A DNA stretch of 6,373 nt from NCBI GenBank assembly GCA_031273185.1, contig JAISSG010000117.1, positions 1-6,373 of the forward strand, in the 5' to 3' direction. The notes beneath the pieces were generated by a model. The model did not search any database. It saw nothing but the letters and a program-made list of their open reading frames with translations, and was not told where the DNA came from. This DNA comes from Treponema sp. GTDB lineage: Bacteria > Spirochaetota > Spirochaetia > Treponematales > Breznakiellaceae. Shown in pieces: positions 1 through 5,208 of the stretch (the stretch's first letter is position 1; every line of letters begins with the position of its first letter). A program made the translations under genes and the position numbers.

Positions 1-698
1 AAATCGTACATGGGGTAGATGCACCAGGCATCGCCGGTGCGGTAGTGGTGCTCGCGGCGTATACGGTACATCACCGGGTCGCGCATGATCAGGTTGGGGT
101 GGGCCATGTCGATGTTGGCCCGCAGGGTTCTTGCCCCGTCGGGGAATTCGCGGCCGCGCATCCGGGCAAAGAGGTCAAGGTTTTCCTCGACAGAGCGGTC
201 GCGGTACGGGCTGTTTCTCCCCGGCGGCGTTTCGGTTATGTTGCTTTTGTCGGCAACGGCGGTGCCACGGTACTCGCTCATCTCCGTGTCGGTCAGATCG
301 TCAACATAGGCCTTTCCCTTCTTGATGATCTTCACCGCCAAATCGTACAGATACTCGTAGTAATCGGAGGCGTAATACTCGCGGTCCTCCCAGTCGTAGC
401 CCATCCACCTGACATCGCGCTTGATCGCCTCGACGTAGGAGATGTCTTCCTTTTCCGGGTTGGTGTCGTCAAAGCGGAGGTTGCACTTTCCGCCAAAACG
501 CTCCGCCATGCTGAAGTCGATGTAAAAGGCCTTGCAGTGGCCGATGTGCAGCCAGCCGTTTGGCTCGGGCGGAAAGCGGGTATGCACGTAGCTGAAGCGG
601 CCCGACGCTAAATCTTCTTTGATAAATTCGCTGATAAAGTCCGAGCCGGCAGGGGCGTCTCCCTCACCGCAGTCCGCGACGCTGTCCTGGGCGGCCAT
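1..698 (-). CDS. glnS: Glutaminyl-tRNA synthetase, N-terminal part (3' end outside window)
   Basis: Class I aminoacyl-tRNA synthetase that charges tRNA-Gln with glutamine in the cytoplasm. The 232 complete codons translate to the catalytic-domain start of GlnRS. The class I signature HIGH is at residues 51-54 inside [14 protein letters not shown]. It is followed by [12 protein letters not shown] (74-85), which is diagnostic for the GlnRS/GluRS group, then [12 protein letters not shown] (162-173) and [12 protein letters not shown] (221-232), which are GlnRS rather than GluRS wording. Bacterial GlnRS is about 550 residues, so roughly 40% is present; the KMSKS loop and anticodon-binding barrels lie beyond the left edge. 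The ATG at 698 has a good ribosome site (704-708) and gives an N-terminal tail of about 35 residues before the conserved core. It is the last visible gene of the minus-strand unit, 8 bp after the preceding stop. GlnRS is patchily distributed in bacteria, where many use the Glu-tRNA amidotransferase route instead. Confidence 0.96.
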   Translation of the reverse strand, partial: MAAQDSVADCGEGDAPAGSDFISEFIKEDLASGRFSYVHTRFPPEPNGWLHIGHCKAFYIDFSMAERFGGKCNLRFDDTNPEKEDISYVEAIKRDVRWMGYDWEDREYYASDYYEYLYDLAVKIIKKGKAYVDDLTDTEMSEYRGTAVADKSNITETPPGRNSPYRDRSVEENLDLFARMRGREFPDGARTLRANIDMAHPNLIMRDPVMYRIRREHHYRTGDAWCIYPMYD

Positions 699-703
699 TG
701 GTT

Positions 704-708
704 CTCCT
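704..708 (-). promoter_or_regulatory. Ribosome binding site of glnS
   Basis: AGGAG on the minus strand, five bases before the ATG at 698. It overlaps the stop codon of the upstream gene (707-709), an arrangement that favours translational coupling between the two genes. Confidence 0.8.
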
Positions 709-1306
709 AAAAGTTTGTCAGGTAGCAAATGCCGATGAGCAGAACCGCCCACAGGAATTCGTCGTTGGGAGCAAGGCTGCCGCCTAGCTCTTTCAGCTTG
801 CCAAGCTGCGAGCCGTACCACCAGAACAGCCCCATCTGCTCGTCAATGCGGAGGGTGTATTCGGTAAAATCGTCCTTGGCGCTTTGCGCGCCAAAAAACA
901 GGTAGGCAAGCTCTTCCAGTATCGCGCCGAATTCCTCGATTGCCTGGGGAAAATTTTCCTGCATGATATATGCCATGAAAGGCGGCACGTCGTTCTGGAG
1001 TCGTTCCTTGCGCTCCTCGTCGGTTTTTTCAACCCAGGTTTTTTGAATCAGCAGGTCGAGGTTGTTTTGAAAATGCCCCAGAAATTCCCGCATCTCATCG
1101 GTGCTTTTGGCAATGCCTAAAAGCCGCTGGTGCTCAGCGCCTATCCCCAGCGCGCTGGCAAAACCGGCTGCCGCCGCAATATTCGGGCTCCACCCCGCTG
1201 GCGCGTCCTGCTTGCCGTCTGGCAGTTTGTCCTGAGGAAAGAGGGCTTCCGCGATACTGCGGTACTCGCCGAGAATAGCCAGGTTTTTGCATAGAACGCC
1301 ATACAT
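707..1306 (-). CDS. Protein of unknown function, 199 residues
   Basis: I do not recognise this protein. It reads as soluble and mostly helical, rich in Glu, Leu and Ala. A charged segment (about 92-106, [15 protein letters not shown]) is followed by a conserved-looking block at 109-137 ([13 protein letters not shown], then [16 protein letters not shown]) and an aromatic patch FWWYG at 161-165. The C-terminal end (184-199) is hydrophobic but too short for a convincing membrane helix. There is no signal peptide, zinc motif or nucleotide-binding loop. Codon use matches its neighbours, so it looks like a real resident gene. It lies 39 bp after the Nudix gene and 8 bp before glnS, whose ribosome site overlaps this stop codon. 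No Shine-Dalgarno precedes the ATG and no other in-frame start lies between it and an upstream stop, so the start is fairly secure. A promoter-like sequence ends just before the ATG. Confidence 0.82.
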   Translation of the reverse strand: MYGVLCKNLAILGEYRSIAEALFPQDKLPDGKQDAPAGWSPNIAAAAGFASALGIGAEHQRLLGIAKSTDEMREFLGHFQNNLDLLIQKTWVEKTDEERKERLQNDVPPFMAYIMQENFPQAIEEFGAILEELAYLFFGAQSAKDDFTEYTLRIDEQMGLFWWYGSQLGKLKELGGSLAPNDEFLWAVLLIGICYLTNF

Positions 1307-1312
1307 ATTTCT

Positions 1313-1341
1313 AAAATGATAAGAAAACAGAAAATAGTCAA
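1313..1341 (-). promoter_or_regulatory. Candidate promoter of the 199-residue gene
   Basis: Minus-strand TTGACT (1336-1341) matches the -35 consensus in five of six bases. A 17-bp spacer leads to a weak -10, CATTTT (1313-1318). With normal geometry transcription would begin at about 1306, the A of the start codon, giving a leaderless mRNA. An alternative -10, TATCAT (1316-1321), has a 14-bp spacer. The 39-bp gap is clearly AT-rich against its surroundings. The promoter lies inside the minus-strand unit, so it would give the unknown gene and glnS their own transcript. Confidence 0.45.
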
Positions 1342-1345
1342 GCCT

Positions 1346-1960
1346 TTAATTTATCGCCTTGTTTCGCCACCCGACTTCGCCCCTGGCTTTGCCAACTGAC
1401 AAAGCCAGATATGCCTTCACCGCCAGGCGAGTCGATTCAAAGGCGATCTCGTCATAGTCAATATCCTGGGGCCGTATGAAACGGGCGGCGGCGATCTCGG
1501 AGCGCTCAAGGCGCAGGTCCTGCTCGCACAGGCCCGGCGCGCTCAGGCTGAAATACACGTCGCAGGTGTTGTAGGGAATGCCCTTGTACGGGTAGACGTT
1601 GGGAAACGAGGCGAACAGGGTGAAGACTTCGGCAAGCGACGCTCCGGGGGGGACGGGCGGCGACCAGCCTATCTCCTCCCGCAGTTCCCGGTACAGCCCG
1701 TCGAGGGCGCCTTCTCCCGGGTCCACAAAGCCGCCGGGGAGATCCAGCTTGCCCTTTCCCGGCTCCTTGCCCCGGACCAGGAACAAAATGCGCCCGGCTG
1801 GGATGGCAACGCCGCCGGCGTTCTCCGGCACGGCGATAATGCAACCGGTGGCGGCGGCTACGTTGTGGTAGTACACGAAACCGCAGTCAGGGCAGCGGAA
1901 CGACTTGCCGTCCGCGTAACTGATCTTTTTCGAGGCGCAGGCGGGACAGAATGTAAACAT
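1346..1960 (-). CDS. Nudix hydrolase with N-terminal zinc ribbon
   Basis: Hydrolase of nucleoside diphosphates linked to another group (Nudix superfamily); the exact substrate cannot be read from the sequence. In the 204-residue product, Cys5, Cys8, Cys23 and Cys26 form two CxxC knuckles of a zinc ribbon, like the ribbon of NADH pyrophosphatase (NudC). The Nudix box at 77-99 fits G-x5-E-x7-REUxEExGU without mismatch: Gly77, Glu83, Arg91-Glu92, Glu95-Glu96, Gly98. These glutamates bind the catalytic metal. NudC's own SQPWPFPxS specificity motif is absent, so this is a NudC-like zinc-ribbon Nudix protein, not a clear NudC. I place the start at 1960. An upstream ATG at 1972 lies within the apparent -10 box and lacks a ribosome site, while the ATG at 1960 has GAGG six bases before it. 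The gene heads the minus-strand unit and diverges from the DUF2974 gene. Confidence 0.92.
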   Translation of the reverse strand: MFTFCPACASKKISYADGKSFRCPDCGFVYYHNVAAATGCIIAVPENAGGVAIPAGRILFLVRGKEPGKGKLDLPGGFVDPGEGALDGLYRELREEIGWSPPVPPGASLAEVFTLFASFPNVYPYKGIPYNTCDVYFSLSAPGLCEQDLRLERSEIAAARFIRPQDIDYDEIAFESTRLAVKAYLALSVGKARGEVGWRNKAIN

Positions 1961-1970
1961 AGTCTGCCTC

Positions 1971-2000
1971 ATTATCGCACAAACGGCGTTTCTTGGTCAG
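1971..2000 (-). promoter_or_regulatory. Candidate promoter of the Nudix gene
   Basis: Minus-strand GATAAT (1971-1976) preceded by TGC makes an extended -10. CTGACC (1995-2000), 18 bp upstream, is a four-of-six -35. The expected start of transcription is about 1964, only four bases before the ATG at 1960. The GAGG at 1967-1970 would then fall just outside the message. The upstream ATG at 1970-1972 overlaps the -10 box, which argues against it as the start codon. Confidence 0.5.
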
Positions 2001-2034
2001 CCCATGCGGGGAAGCCGGAACCTTTGCGGCCATG

Positions 2035-2055
2035 AGGGGGTGACTGCCCCTTTTT
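2035..2055 (+). terminator. Possible small hairpin with T-run in the divergent region
   Basis: AGGGG (2035-2039) pairs with CCCCT (2047-2051) around a 7-base loop, and T's continue to 2055. It has the form of a weak intrinsic terminator for plus-strand transcription, although no plus-strand gene lies upstream. It could stop antisense readthrough from the Nudix region. Its loop contains the likely -35 box of the next gene, so the palindrome could also be a protein-binding site or chance. Confidence 0.25.
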
Positions 2056-2068
2056 CAAATAGTATATT
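2040..2068 (+). promoter_or_regulatory. Candidate promoter of the DUF2974 gene
   Basis: TATATT (2063-2068) matches the -10 consensus in five of six bases. GTGACT (2040-2045), 17 bp upstream, matches the -35 in four. The expected start of transcription is about 2075, the A of the ATG. No Shine-Dalgarno is present in the bases before the ATG (only AGG one base away), which again fits a leaderless message. Confidence 0.5.
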
Positions 2069-2074
2069 TTAGGC

Positions 2075-3205
2075 ATGGCGAATTTGCTTGATTACCTGAA
2101 ATGGAGAGGCGACCTGGATTTTGCCCAGTCTCCGTTTAACCCCGTGGATAATATTATCCTTTCGCAGTTTTCCTATCTTCCCCTGGACGGCATCGTGCCG
2201 GGCCCGGATGACGATGGAGAGATAACCATTGGCATCGCGGCGAAAATCTTCGGTCAGAGGCTGAAAAAAAACGTATCCCGCGTCAAGCAGGCAATATTGT
2301 TCAAGGACGATCCGGCGCTGCTGCGGGCGATGGGTTCTTCCGCGCGTTTTGGGAACTGCCGGGTTCGCGGTTATGTCAACCTTATTGACGCTGACCGGGG
2401 GATCCAGTTTTCCGCCATCTGCGTAAGCACCGGCGATAATTCCAGCTTTGTCGCGTACCGGGGAACGGACCTGACCCTGGTGGGCTGGAAGGAAGACTTC
2501 AATATGAGCTTCAGCAAAGCGGTCCCCGCCCAGCTTGAGGCAGTCGCTTACCTTGAGAAAATGGCAAAAAAGATCAGGGGCCCGCTGCGCCTTGGCGGCC
2601 ACTCCAAGGGGGGAAACCTGGCGATCTACGCCGCTACCTATTGCGGCAAGAAGATACAGGGGCGCATCACGGAAATATTCAGCAATGACGCGCCGGGTTT
2701 TCACGGGAGCGTTATCGCCAGCGCCGAGTTTGCGGCAATAAAGGAGAGGATATGCTCGTTTGTCCCCCATGAATCGGTGGTAGGGCTGCTTCTGGAACAC
2801 GGAAGCGATTATACGGTGGTAAAAAGCACCCAATTCGGCCTGCTGCAGCACGAACTCTACTCATGGGAAGTGACGCATAACAACATGATCCATGTTGATT
2901 CTATTTCCCAGGGCAGCCGCTTTATGGGTAACATCATGCGGGAATGGATCGGCAATCTTGATGCCGCGCAGCGCGAGCAGTTTTTGGAGGCCCTGTATAC
3001 CATCCTGAGATCGACTCAGGCAAAATCCATTCCCGACCTTGGGGAATCCTGGTTCAGGGCTGTCGGGCGTATGCTCAAATCCCTGGGTAATATCGACGGC
3101 CCCACCAGGGAACTCATCGGGAAAACCCTGGCGGAGCTGCTCCGTTCCACCCAGCGCAACATATACCTCCTGCTAAAGCCTGAAAATAATGGCAAGCCGC
3201 AATGA
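2075..3205 (+). CDS. DUF2974 / Mbeg1-like alpha/beta-hydrolase (lipase-like)
   Basis: The 376-residue product matches the DUF2974 (Mbeg1-like) family as I remember it, a lipase-like branch of the alpha/beta-hydrolase fold. The nucleophile elbow is GGHSKGGN (174-181), with GHSKG fitting GxSxG and Ser177 the likely nucleophile. Before it is FVAYRGTDLTLVGWKEDFNM (125-144), typical of class 3 lipase-like proteins. The acid is probably Asp205 in SNDAPGF (203-209), and His259 in LLQHELYSW is a good candidate for the triad histidine. There is no signal peptide or clear membrane helix, so a cytoplasmic location is likely. The natural substrate of this family is not established. After about residue 285 comes a helical C-terminal region that I cannot assign. 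The gene stands alone on the plus strand between the divergent Nudix promoter and the carD promoter, 90 bp before carD. The ATG at 2075 is the only sensible start and lacks a ribosome site. Confidence 0.88.
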   Translation: MANLLDYLKWRGDLDFAQSPFNPVDNIILSQFSYLPLDGIVPGPDDDGEITIGIAAKIFGQRLKKNVSRVKQAILFKDDPALLRAMGSSARFGNCRVRGYVNLIDADRGIQFSAICVSTGDNSSFVAYRGTDLTLVGWKEDFNMSFSKAVPAQLEAVAYLEKMAKKIRGPLRLGGHSKGGNLAIYAATYCGKKIQGRITEIFSNDAPGFHGSVIASAEFAAIKERICSFVPHESVVGLLLEHGSDYTVVKSTQFGLLQHELYSWEVTHNNMIHVDSISQGSRFMGNIMREWIGNLDAAQREQFLEALYTILRSTQAKSIPDLGESWFRAVGRMLKSLGNIDGPTRELIGKTLAELLRSTQRNIYLLLKPENNGKPQ

Positions 3206-3232
3206 CAATGCCCCGGTTTTCCGCGCTGGCCA

Positions 3233-3247
3233 GGGCAGCCGCTGCCC
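3233..3247. repeat. 15-bp palindrome between the DUF2974 gene and carD
   Basis: GGGCAGC-C-GCTGCCC is a perfect inverted repeat with a single central base, 27 bp after the upstream stop and 12 bp before the carD -35 region. As RNA it would form a 5-bp GC stem with a 5-base loop, and no T-run follows, so it is not a standard terminator. It could be an operator for carD or a transcription pause site. Confidence 0.35.
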
Positions 3248-3258
3248 AACGCGATCCC

Positions 3259-3287
3259 TTCCCACGGGCCAGGTTTTGTGGTATGCT
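3259..3287 (+). promoter_or_regulatory. Candidate extended -10 promoter of carD
   Basis: TGGTATGCT (3279-3287) is an extended -10, with TATGCT matching four of six bases. TTCCCA (3259-3264), 17 bp upstream, is a poor -35, as is common with an extended -10. The expected start of transcription is about 3294, two bases before the ATG at 3296. The upstream in-frame GTG at 3278 overlaps the extended -10 and would lie outside the message. Confidence 0.5.
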
Positions 3288-3295
3288 TAAAAATA

Positions 3296-3799
3296 ATGGC
3301 TACGACTAAGAGTTTTCAGGTTGATCAGAAGGTTGTGTACCCCAGCCAGGGCGTTGGCGTTATAAAGTCGATTGTTCAGAAGAAATTCAACAATGCCAAG
3401 GTTCCCTATTACATCATGTACATTGAAGCGACGGACATGACGATCATGGTGCCGGTCAGCAAGGCGGCGGAACTGGGGGTGCGCCCGACCGTGTCGAGGG
3501 ACGAGGCGATGAAGGCCCTGGAACTTATTGGCGAGGACTTTGAACCCATTCCCTCTGACTGGAAGCTCCGCTACCAGATGAACCTGGACCTGTTGAAAAA
3601 AGGCAGCATACGGGACATCGCCAGCATTGTCCGCTCCCTGTACCACCGGAGCAAGGTCAAGGAACTGCCGATTCTTGAAAAGAAGCTCTACGATTCGGCC
3701 CAGAAACTTCTGGAGGACGAGCTTTCCATTTCGCTTCGCAAGTCCAGGAAAGAAGTGGAAGAGCTAATCCACGAACACCTTGAGCCGCCCGAAGAATAG
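3296..3799 (+). CDS. carD: CarD/CdnL-family RNA polymerase-binding regulator
   Basis: CarD-family proteins bind the RNA polymerase beta subunit and stabilise the open promoter complex, notably at rRNA promoters. The 167-residue product opens with the polymerase-interacting Tudor-like domain: FQVDQKVVYPSQGVGVIKSI (7-26), YYIMYIEATDMTIMVPVSKA (38-57) and LGVRP (60-64). The helical C-terminal DNA-binding domain follows (about 68-163). Trp89 in PSDWKLRYQMNLDLLKKGS matches the tryptophan that wedges into the upstream edge of the bubble in mycobacterial CarD. The very acidic C-terminus ends LEPPEE. I chose the ATG at 3296 because the GTG at 3278 overlaps the likely -10 box. It heads the plus-strand unit with ispD, whose start is 28 bp after its stop, so the regulator and the MEP genes are probably co-transcribed. 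Confidence 0.94.
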   Translation: MATTKSFQVDQKVVYPSQGVGVIKSIVQKKFNNAKVPYYIMYIEATDMTIMVPVSKAAELGVRPTVSRDEAMKALELIGEDFEPIPSDWKLRYQMNLDLLKKGSIRDIASIVRSLYHRSKVKELPILEKKLYDSAQKLLEDELSISLRKSRKEVEELIHEHLEPPEE

Positions 3800-3817
3800 C
3801 CCCGAGCAAGGTGTCGC

Positions 3818-3822
3818 AGGAG
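3818..3822 (+). promoter_or_regulatory. Ribosome binding site that sets the ispD start
   Basis: AGGAG five bases before the GTG at 3828. This decides the start in favour of 3828 over a TTG at 3780, which lies inside carD and has no ribosome site. Confidence 0.8.
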
Positions 3823-3827
3823 ATGCC

Positions 3828-4562
3828 GTGGCAGAAGCTGCCGTGGCAGCAGTGATCTGCGCCGCCGGCTCTTCCGCCAGGATGGGGGGAATCAAGAAAG
3901 AGTACCGTCCCCTGCCCGGTTCGGAAGGCGGCCTTACCGTGCTGGGCGCGGCGGTTTCGGCGTTTGCCGCAGCAGGCGGAATCGGGGCCATTGTCATCGC
4001 CGTGCCTGCCGATTTGGAAAAGGGGGAAAGCGCCGCCAGGGCCGCCCTGCCGCCGGACTTGCTTGCCGGGAAAAACAGCCCGGCGGTGCATTTTGTCCCC
4101 GGCGGAGAAACCCGCCGGGCTTCCGTTTTCAACGCGCTTTCCTTGCTTGGGGAACAAGAGCGCCCTCCCGGCATCGTGCTTATCCATGACGGCGCCCGCC
4201 CCTGGGTCAGCCCCTCGCTGATACGGCGCATTATCAATGGGGCAAAACAGCACCACGCCGTGATTCCCCTTGTGCCCGTGATGGAAACCCCCAAGGAAAC
4301 GGAGGCGCCGCTTGGCGGCACCGGCCCGGTTTTTATAACAAGGCACCTCAGGCGGGCGCTTGTCGGCATCGCCCAGACCCCCCAGGGCTTTGCCTTTTCC
4401 AAGATACTTGCCGCCCACCGGCAGGCCGCCGCGCAGGAAAACCCCGGTGGTTTTGAGTTTACCGACGATGCCGAGATATGGGCTTTCTTTTGCGGGAGGG
4501 TCGCGGCGATCCCCGGCGAGCCGGAAAACCGCAAGATAACTTTCCCGGGGGATTTATGCTAA
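3828..4562 (+). CDS. ispD: 2-C-methyl-D-erythritol 4-phosphate cytidylyltransferase
   Basis: Third enzyme of the MEP isoprenoid pathway: it transfers CMP from CTP to 2-C-methyl-D-erythritol 4-phosphate. The 244-residue product (GTG start, good ribosome site) shows the nucleotide-binding N-terminus VICAAGSSARMGG (9-21), with Arg18 and Lys24 as likely catalytic residues by alignment with E. coli Arg20 and Lys27. It also has IHDGARPWV (119-127), QTPQGF (183-188), TDDAEI (212-217) and NRKITFPGDL (234-243), with Lys236 matching E. coli Lys213. All core motifs are intact. The oddity is the end: the protein stops one residue after the P-x-D-L motif, whereas IspD proteins usually run on about ten residues as a short helix (DLxLAExLL). 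The stop overlaps a downstream ATG (ATGCTAA), and the next sequence is a heptamer array. It sits between carD and ispF. Confidence 0.95.
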   Translation: MAEAAVAAVICAAGSSARMGGIKKEYRPLPGSEGGLTVLGAAVSAFAAAGGIGAIVIAVPADLEKGESAARAALPPDLLAGKNSPAVHFVPGGETRRASVFNALSLLGEQERPPGIVLIHDGARPWVSPSLIRRIINGAKQHHAVIPLVPVMETPKETEAPLGGTGPVFITRHLRRALVGIAQTPQGFAFSKILAAHRQAAAQENPGGFEFTDDAEIWAFFCGRVAAIPGEPENRKITFPGDLC

Positions 4563-4720
4563 AAAAACTCACGCAAAGAGCAGAGAGCAAAGAGCAGAGA
4601 GAAAAGAGCAGAGAGAAGGGGGCTGGGCTGCTCGTTGTTTGCGGGCTGCTCGCTATTCTTTGCGTGATGAAATTTGGGATTATGTTAATGCGCATAAGTA
4701 TTACATGGAGGTTGCCATGA
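4556..4720 (+). CDS. Possible 54-residue basic membrane protein between ispD and ispF
   Basis: Tentative. The frame begins at an ATG that overlaps the ispD stop (ATGCTAA) and ends with a TGA that overlaps the ispF start (ATGA, 4717-4720). It therefore fills the gap exactly, with both junctions in the form typical of translational coupling. The product has a strongly charged, basic N-terminus (residues 3-22, many Lys, Arg and Glu, mostly encoded by the heptamer array). One hydrophobic stretch follows at about 23-47 (AGLLVVCGLLAILCVMKFG, then IMLMRISI) and a short tail WRLP. That layout predicts a single membrane helix with a cytoplasmic basic N-terminus. A GGGGGA before the ATG is only a weak ribosome site. 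I know no family. The alternative is a chance open frame: an array of A, G and C cannot contain stops, which makes an open frame easier. Confidence 0.3.
   Translation: MLKKLTQRAESKEQREKSREKGAGLLVVCGLLAILCVMKFGIMLMRISITWRLP
4577..4618 (+). repeat. Six-copy heptamer array (AGAGMAR)
   Basis: Six contiguous seven-base units in exact phase: AGAGCAG, AGAGCAA, AGAGCAG, AGAGAAA, AGAGCAG, AGAGAAG. They also read as three 14-base units, AGAGCAGAGAGMAR. A degenerate seventh copy (CACGCAA, 4570-4576) may precede it. The array starts 14 bases after the ispD stop. Seven is not a multiple of three, so each copy gained or lost shifts any frame read through it. Confidence 0.9.
4625..4652 (+). repeat. Direct repeat of GGGCTGCTCG
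   Basis: Two perfect 10-bp copies (4625-4634 and 4643-4652) with starts 18 bp apart. The following bases are also alike (TTGTTTGC after the first, CTATTCTTTGC after the second). This suggests a small local duplication next to the heptamer array. Confidence 0.6.
4707..4711 (+). promoter_or_regulatory. Ribosome binding site that sets the ispF start
   Basis: GGAGG five bases before the ATG at 4717 and eight before a second in-frame ATG at 4720. It excludes upstream in-frame starts at 4705 and 4639, which lack such a site. Confidence 0.85.
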
Positions 4721-5208
4721 TGAAGGTTGGGCTGGGACAGGATATGCACCGCCTGGTTAAGGGGCGGCGGTTTTTGCTGGGGGGTGTCGAGCTTCCCGCC
4801 AAGCGCGGGGAACTGGGGCACTCGGACGGCGACGTGCTGGCTCACGCGGCCTGCGACGCGATCCTCGGTGCCGCCGCGTTAGGCGACATAGGTAGCCTGT
4901 TTCCCCCGTCCGACCCTGTCTGGAAAGATGCCGATTCGATGGGGCTTCTGCGCGGCGGCTTTTCCCTGGTTAAAGAGGCCGGCTGGCGGCTCGTCAGCCT
5001 TGACTGCGTGGTATCCTGCGAAGCGCCGAAGGTACTGCCGTTCCGGGACGCGATTCGCCAGTCATTGGCGGAAGCGTTGGAAGTTTCCGTGGACAGCGTT
5101 TTTGTAAAGGGAAAAACCGCAGAGGGCCTTGGCCCGGTCGGAAAAGGCAGGGCGGTACAAGCCACGGCAGTTTGTCTTTTGGAGAAGGGATTGGGGATGC
5201 CTGAATGA
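4717..5208 (+). CDS. ispF: 2-C-methyl-D-erythritol 2,4-cyclodiphosphate synthase
   Basis: Fifth enzyme of the MEP pathway: it cyclises CDP-methylerythritol 2-phosphate to the 2,4-cyclodiphosphate with release of CMP, normally as a trimer with zinc at the subunit interfaces. The 163-residue product is of normal length. Zinc ligands are present: Asp9 and His11 in GQDMHRL, and His43 in DVLAHAACDAILGAAALGD. GHSDGD (34-39) is the conserved active-site loop. The C-terminal motif is KGKTAEGLGPVGKGR (131-145), keeping Thr134 and Glu136. It differs from the common KATTTEGLGFTGRGE form (Arg to Lys at 143, Glu to Arg at 145), and QDMH replaces the usual FDVH or YDVH. Both look like clade differences. 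The start has a strong GGAGG; the second ATG at 4720 is equally possible. It is 154 bp from ispD, with the heptamer array between, and probably belongs to the same transcript. Confidence 0.95.
   Translation: MMKVGLGQDMHRLVKGRRFLLGGVELPAKRGELGHSDGDVLAHAACDAILGAAALGDIGSLFPPSDPVWKDADSMGLLRGGFSLVKEAGWRLVSLDCVVSCEAPKVLPFRDAIRQSLAEALEVSVDSVFVKGKTAEGLGPVGKGRAVQATAVCLLEKGLGMPE

Noticed and set aside
45..611. 188-codon plus-strand open frame at the left edge
   Set aside because: It is the antisense shadow of glnS, whose minus-strand translation matches GlnRS motif by motif.
2069..2851. 260-codon minus-strand open frame opposite the DUF2974 gene
   Set aside because: It is antisense to a clear coding gene in GC-rich DNA. 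Its translation is low-complexity with no family resemblance and it has no ribosome site.
3278..3295. GTG at 3278 as an earlier carD start
   Set aside because: It overlaps the extended -10 box, has no ribosome site, and would add six residues unlike CarD N-termini.
3780..3827. TTG at 3780 as the ispD start
   Set aside because: It lies inside carD without a ribosome site. The GTG at 3828 has AGGAG at ideal spacing and gives a normal IspD N-terminus.
3657..4534. Two long minus-strand open frames opposite carD and ispD
   Set aside because: They overlap each other and well-supported plus-strand genes. The Gly/Ala/Pro/Arg-rich products are typical frame shadows.
4570..4620. Heptamer array as a CRISPR array
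   Set aside because: Units are seven bases with no spacers, and there are no cas genes.
4660..4686. TTGCGT...TATGTT as a separate ispF promoter
   Set aside because: The spacer is only 15 bp and both boxes are weak. Operon transcription from carD explains ispF adequately.
4459..4845. 128-codon minus-strand open frame across the ispD-ispF gap with a Leu/Ser/Phe-rich stretch
   Set aside because: The hydrophobic stretch is just the complement of the A/G-rich heptamer array, and the rest is antisense to ispD and ispF.
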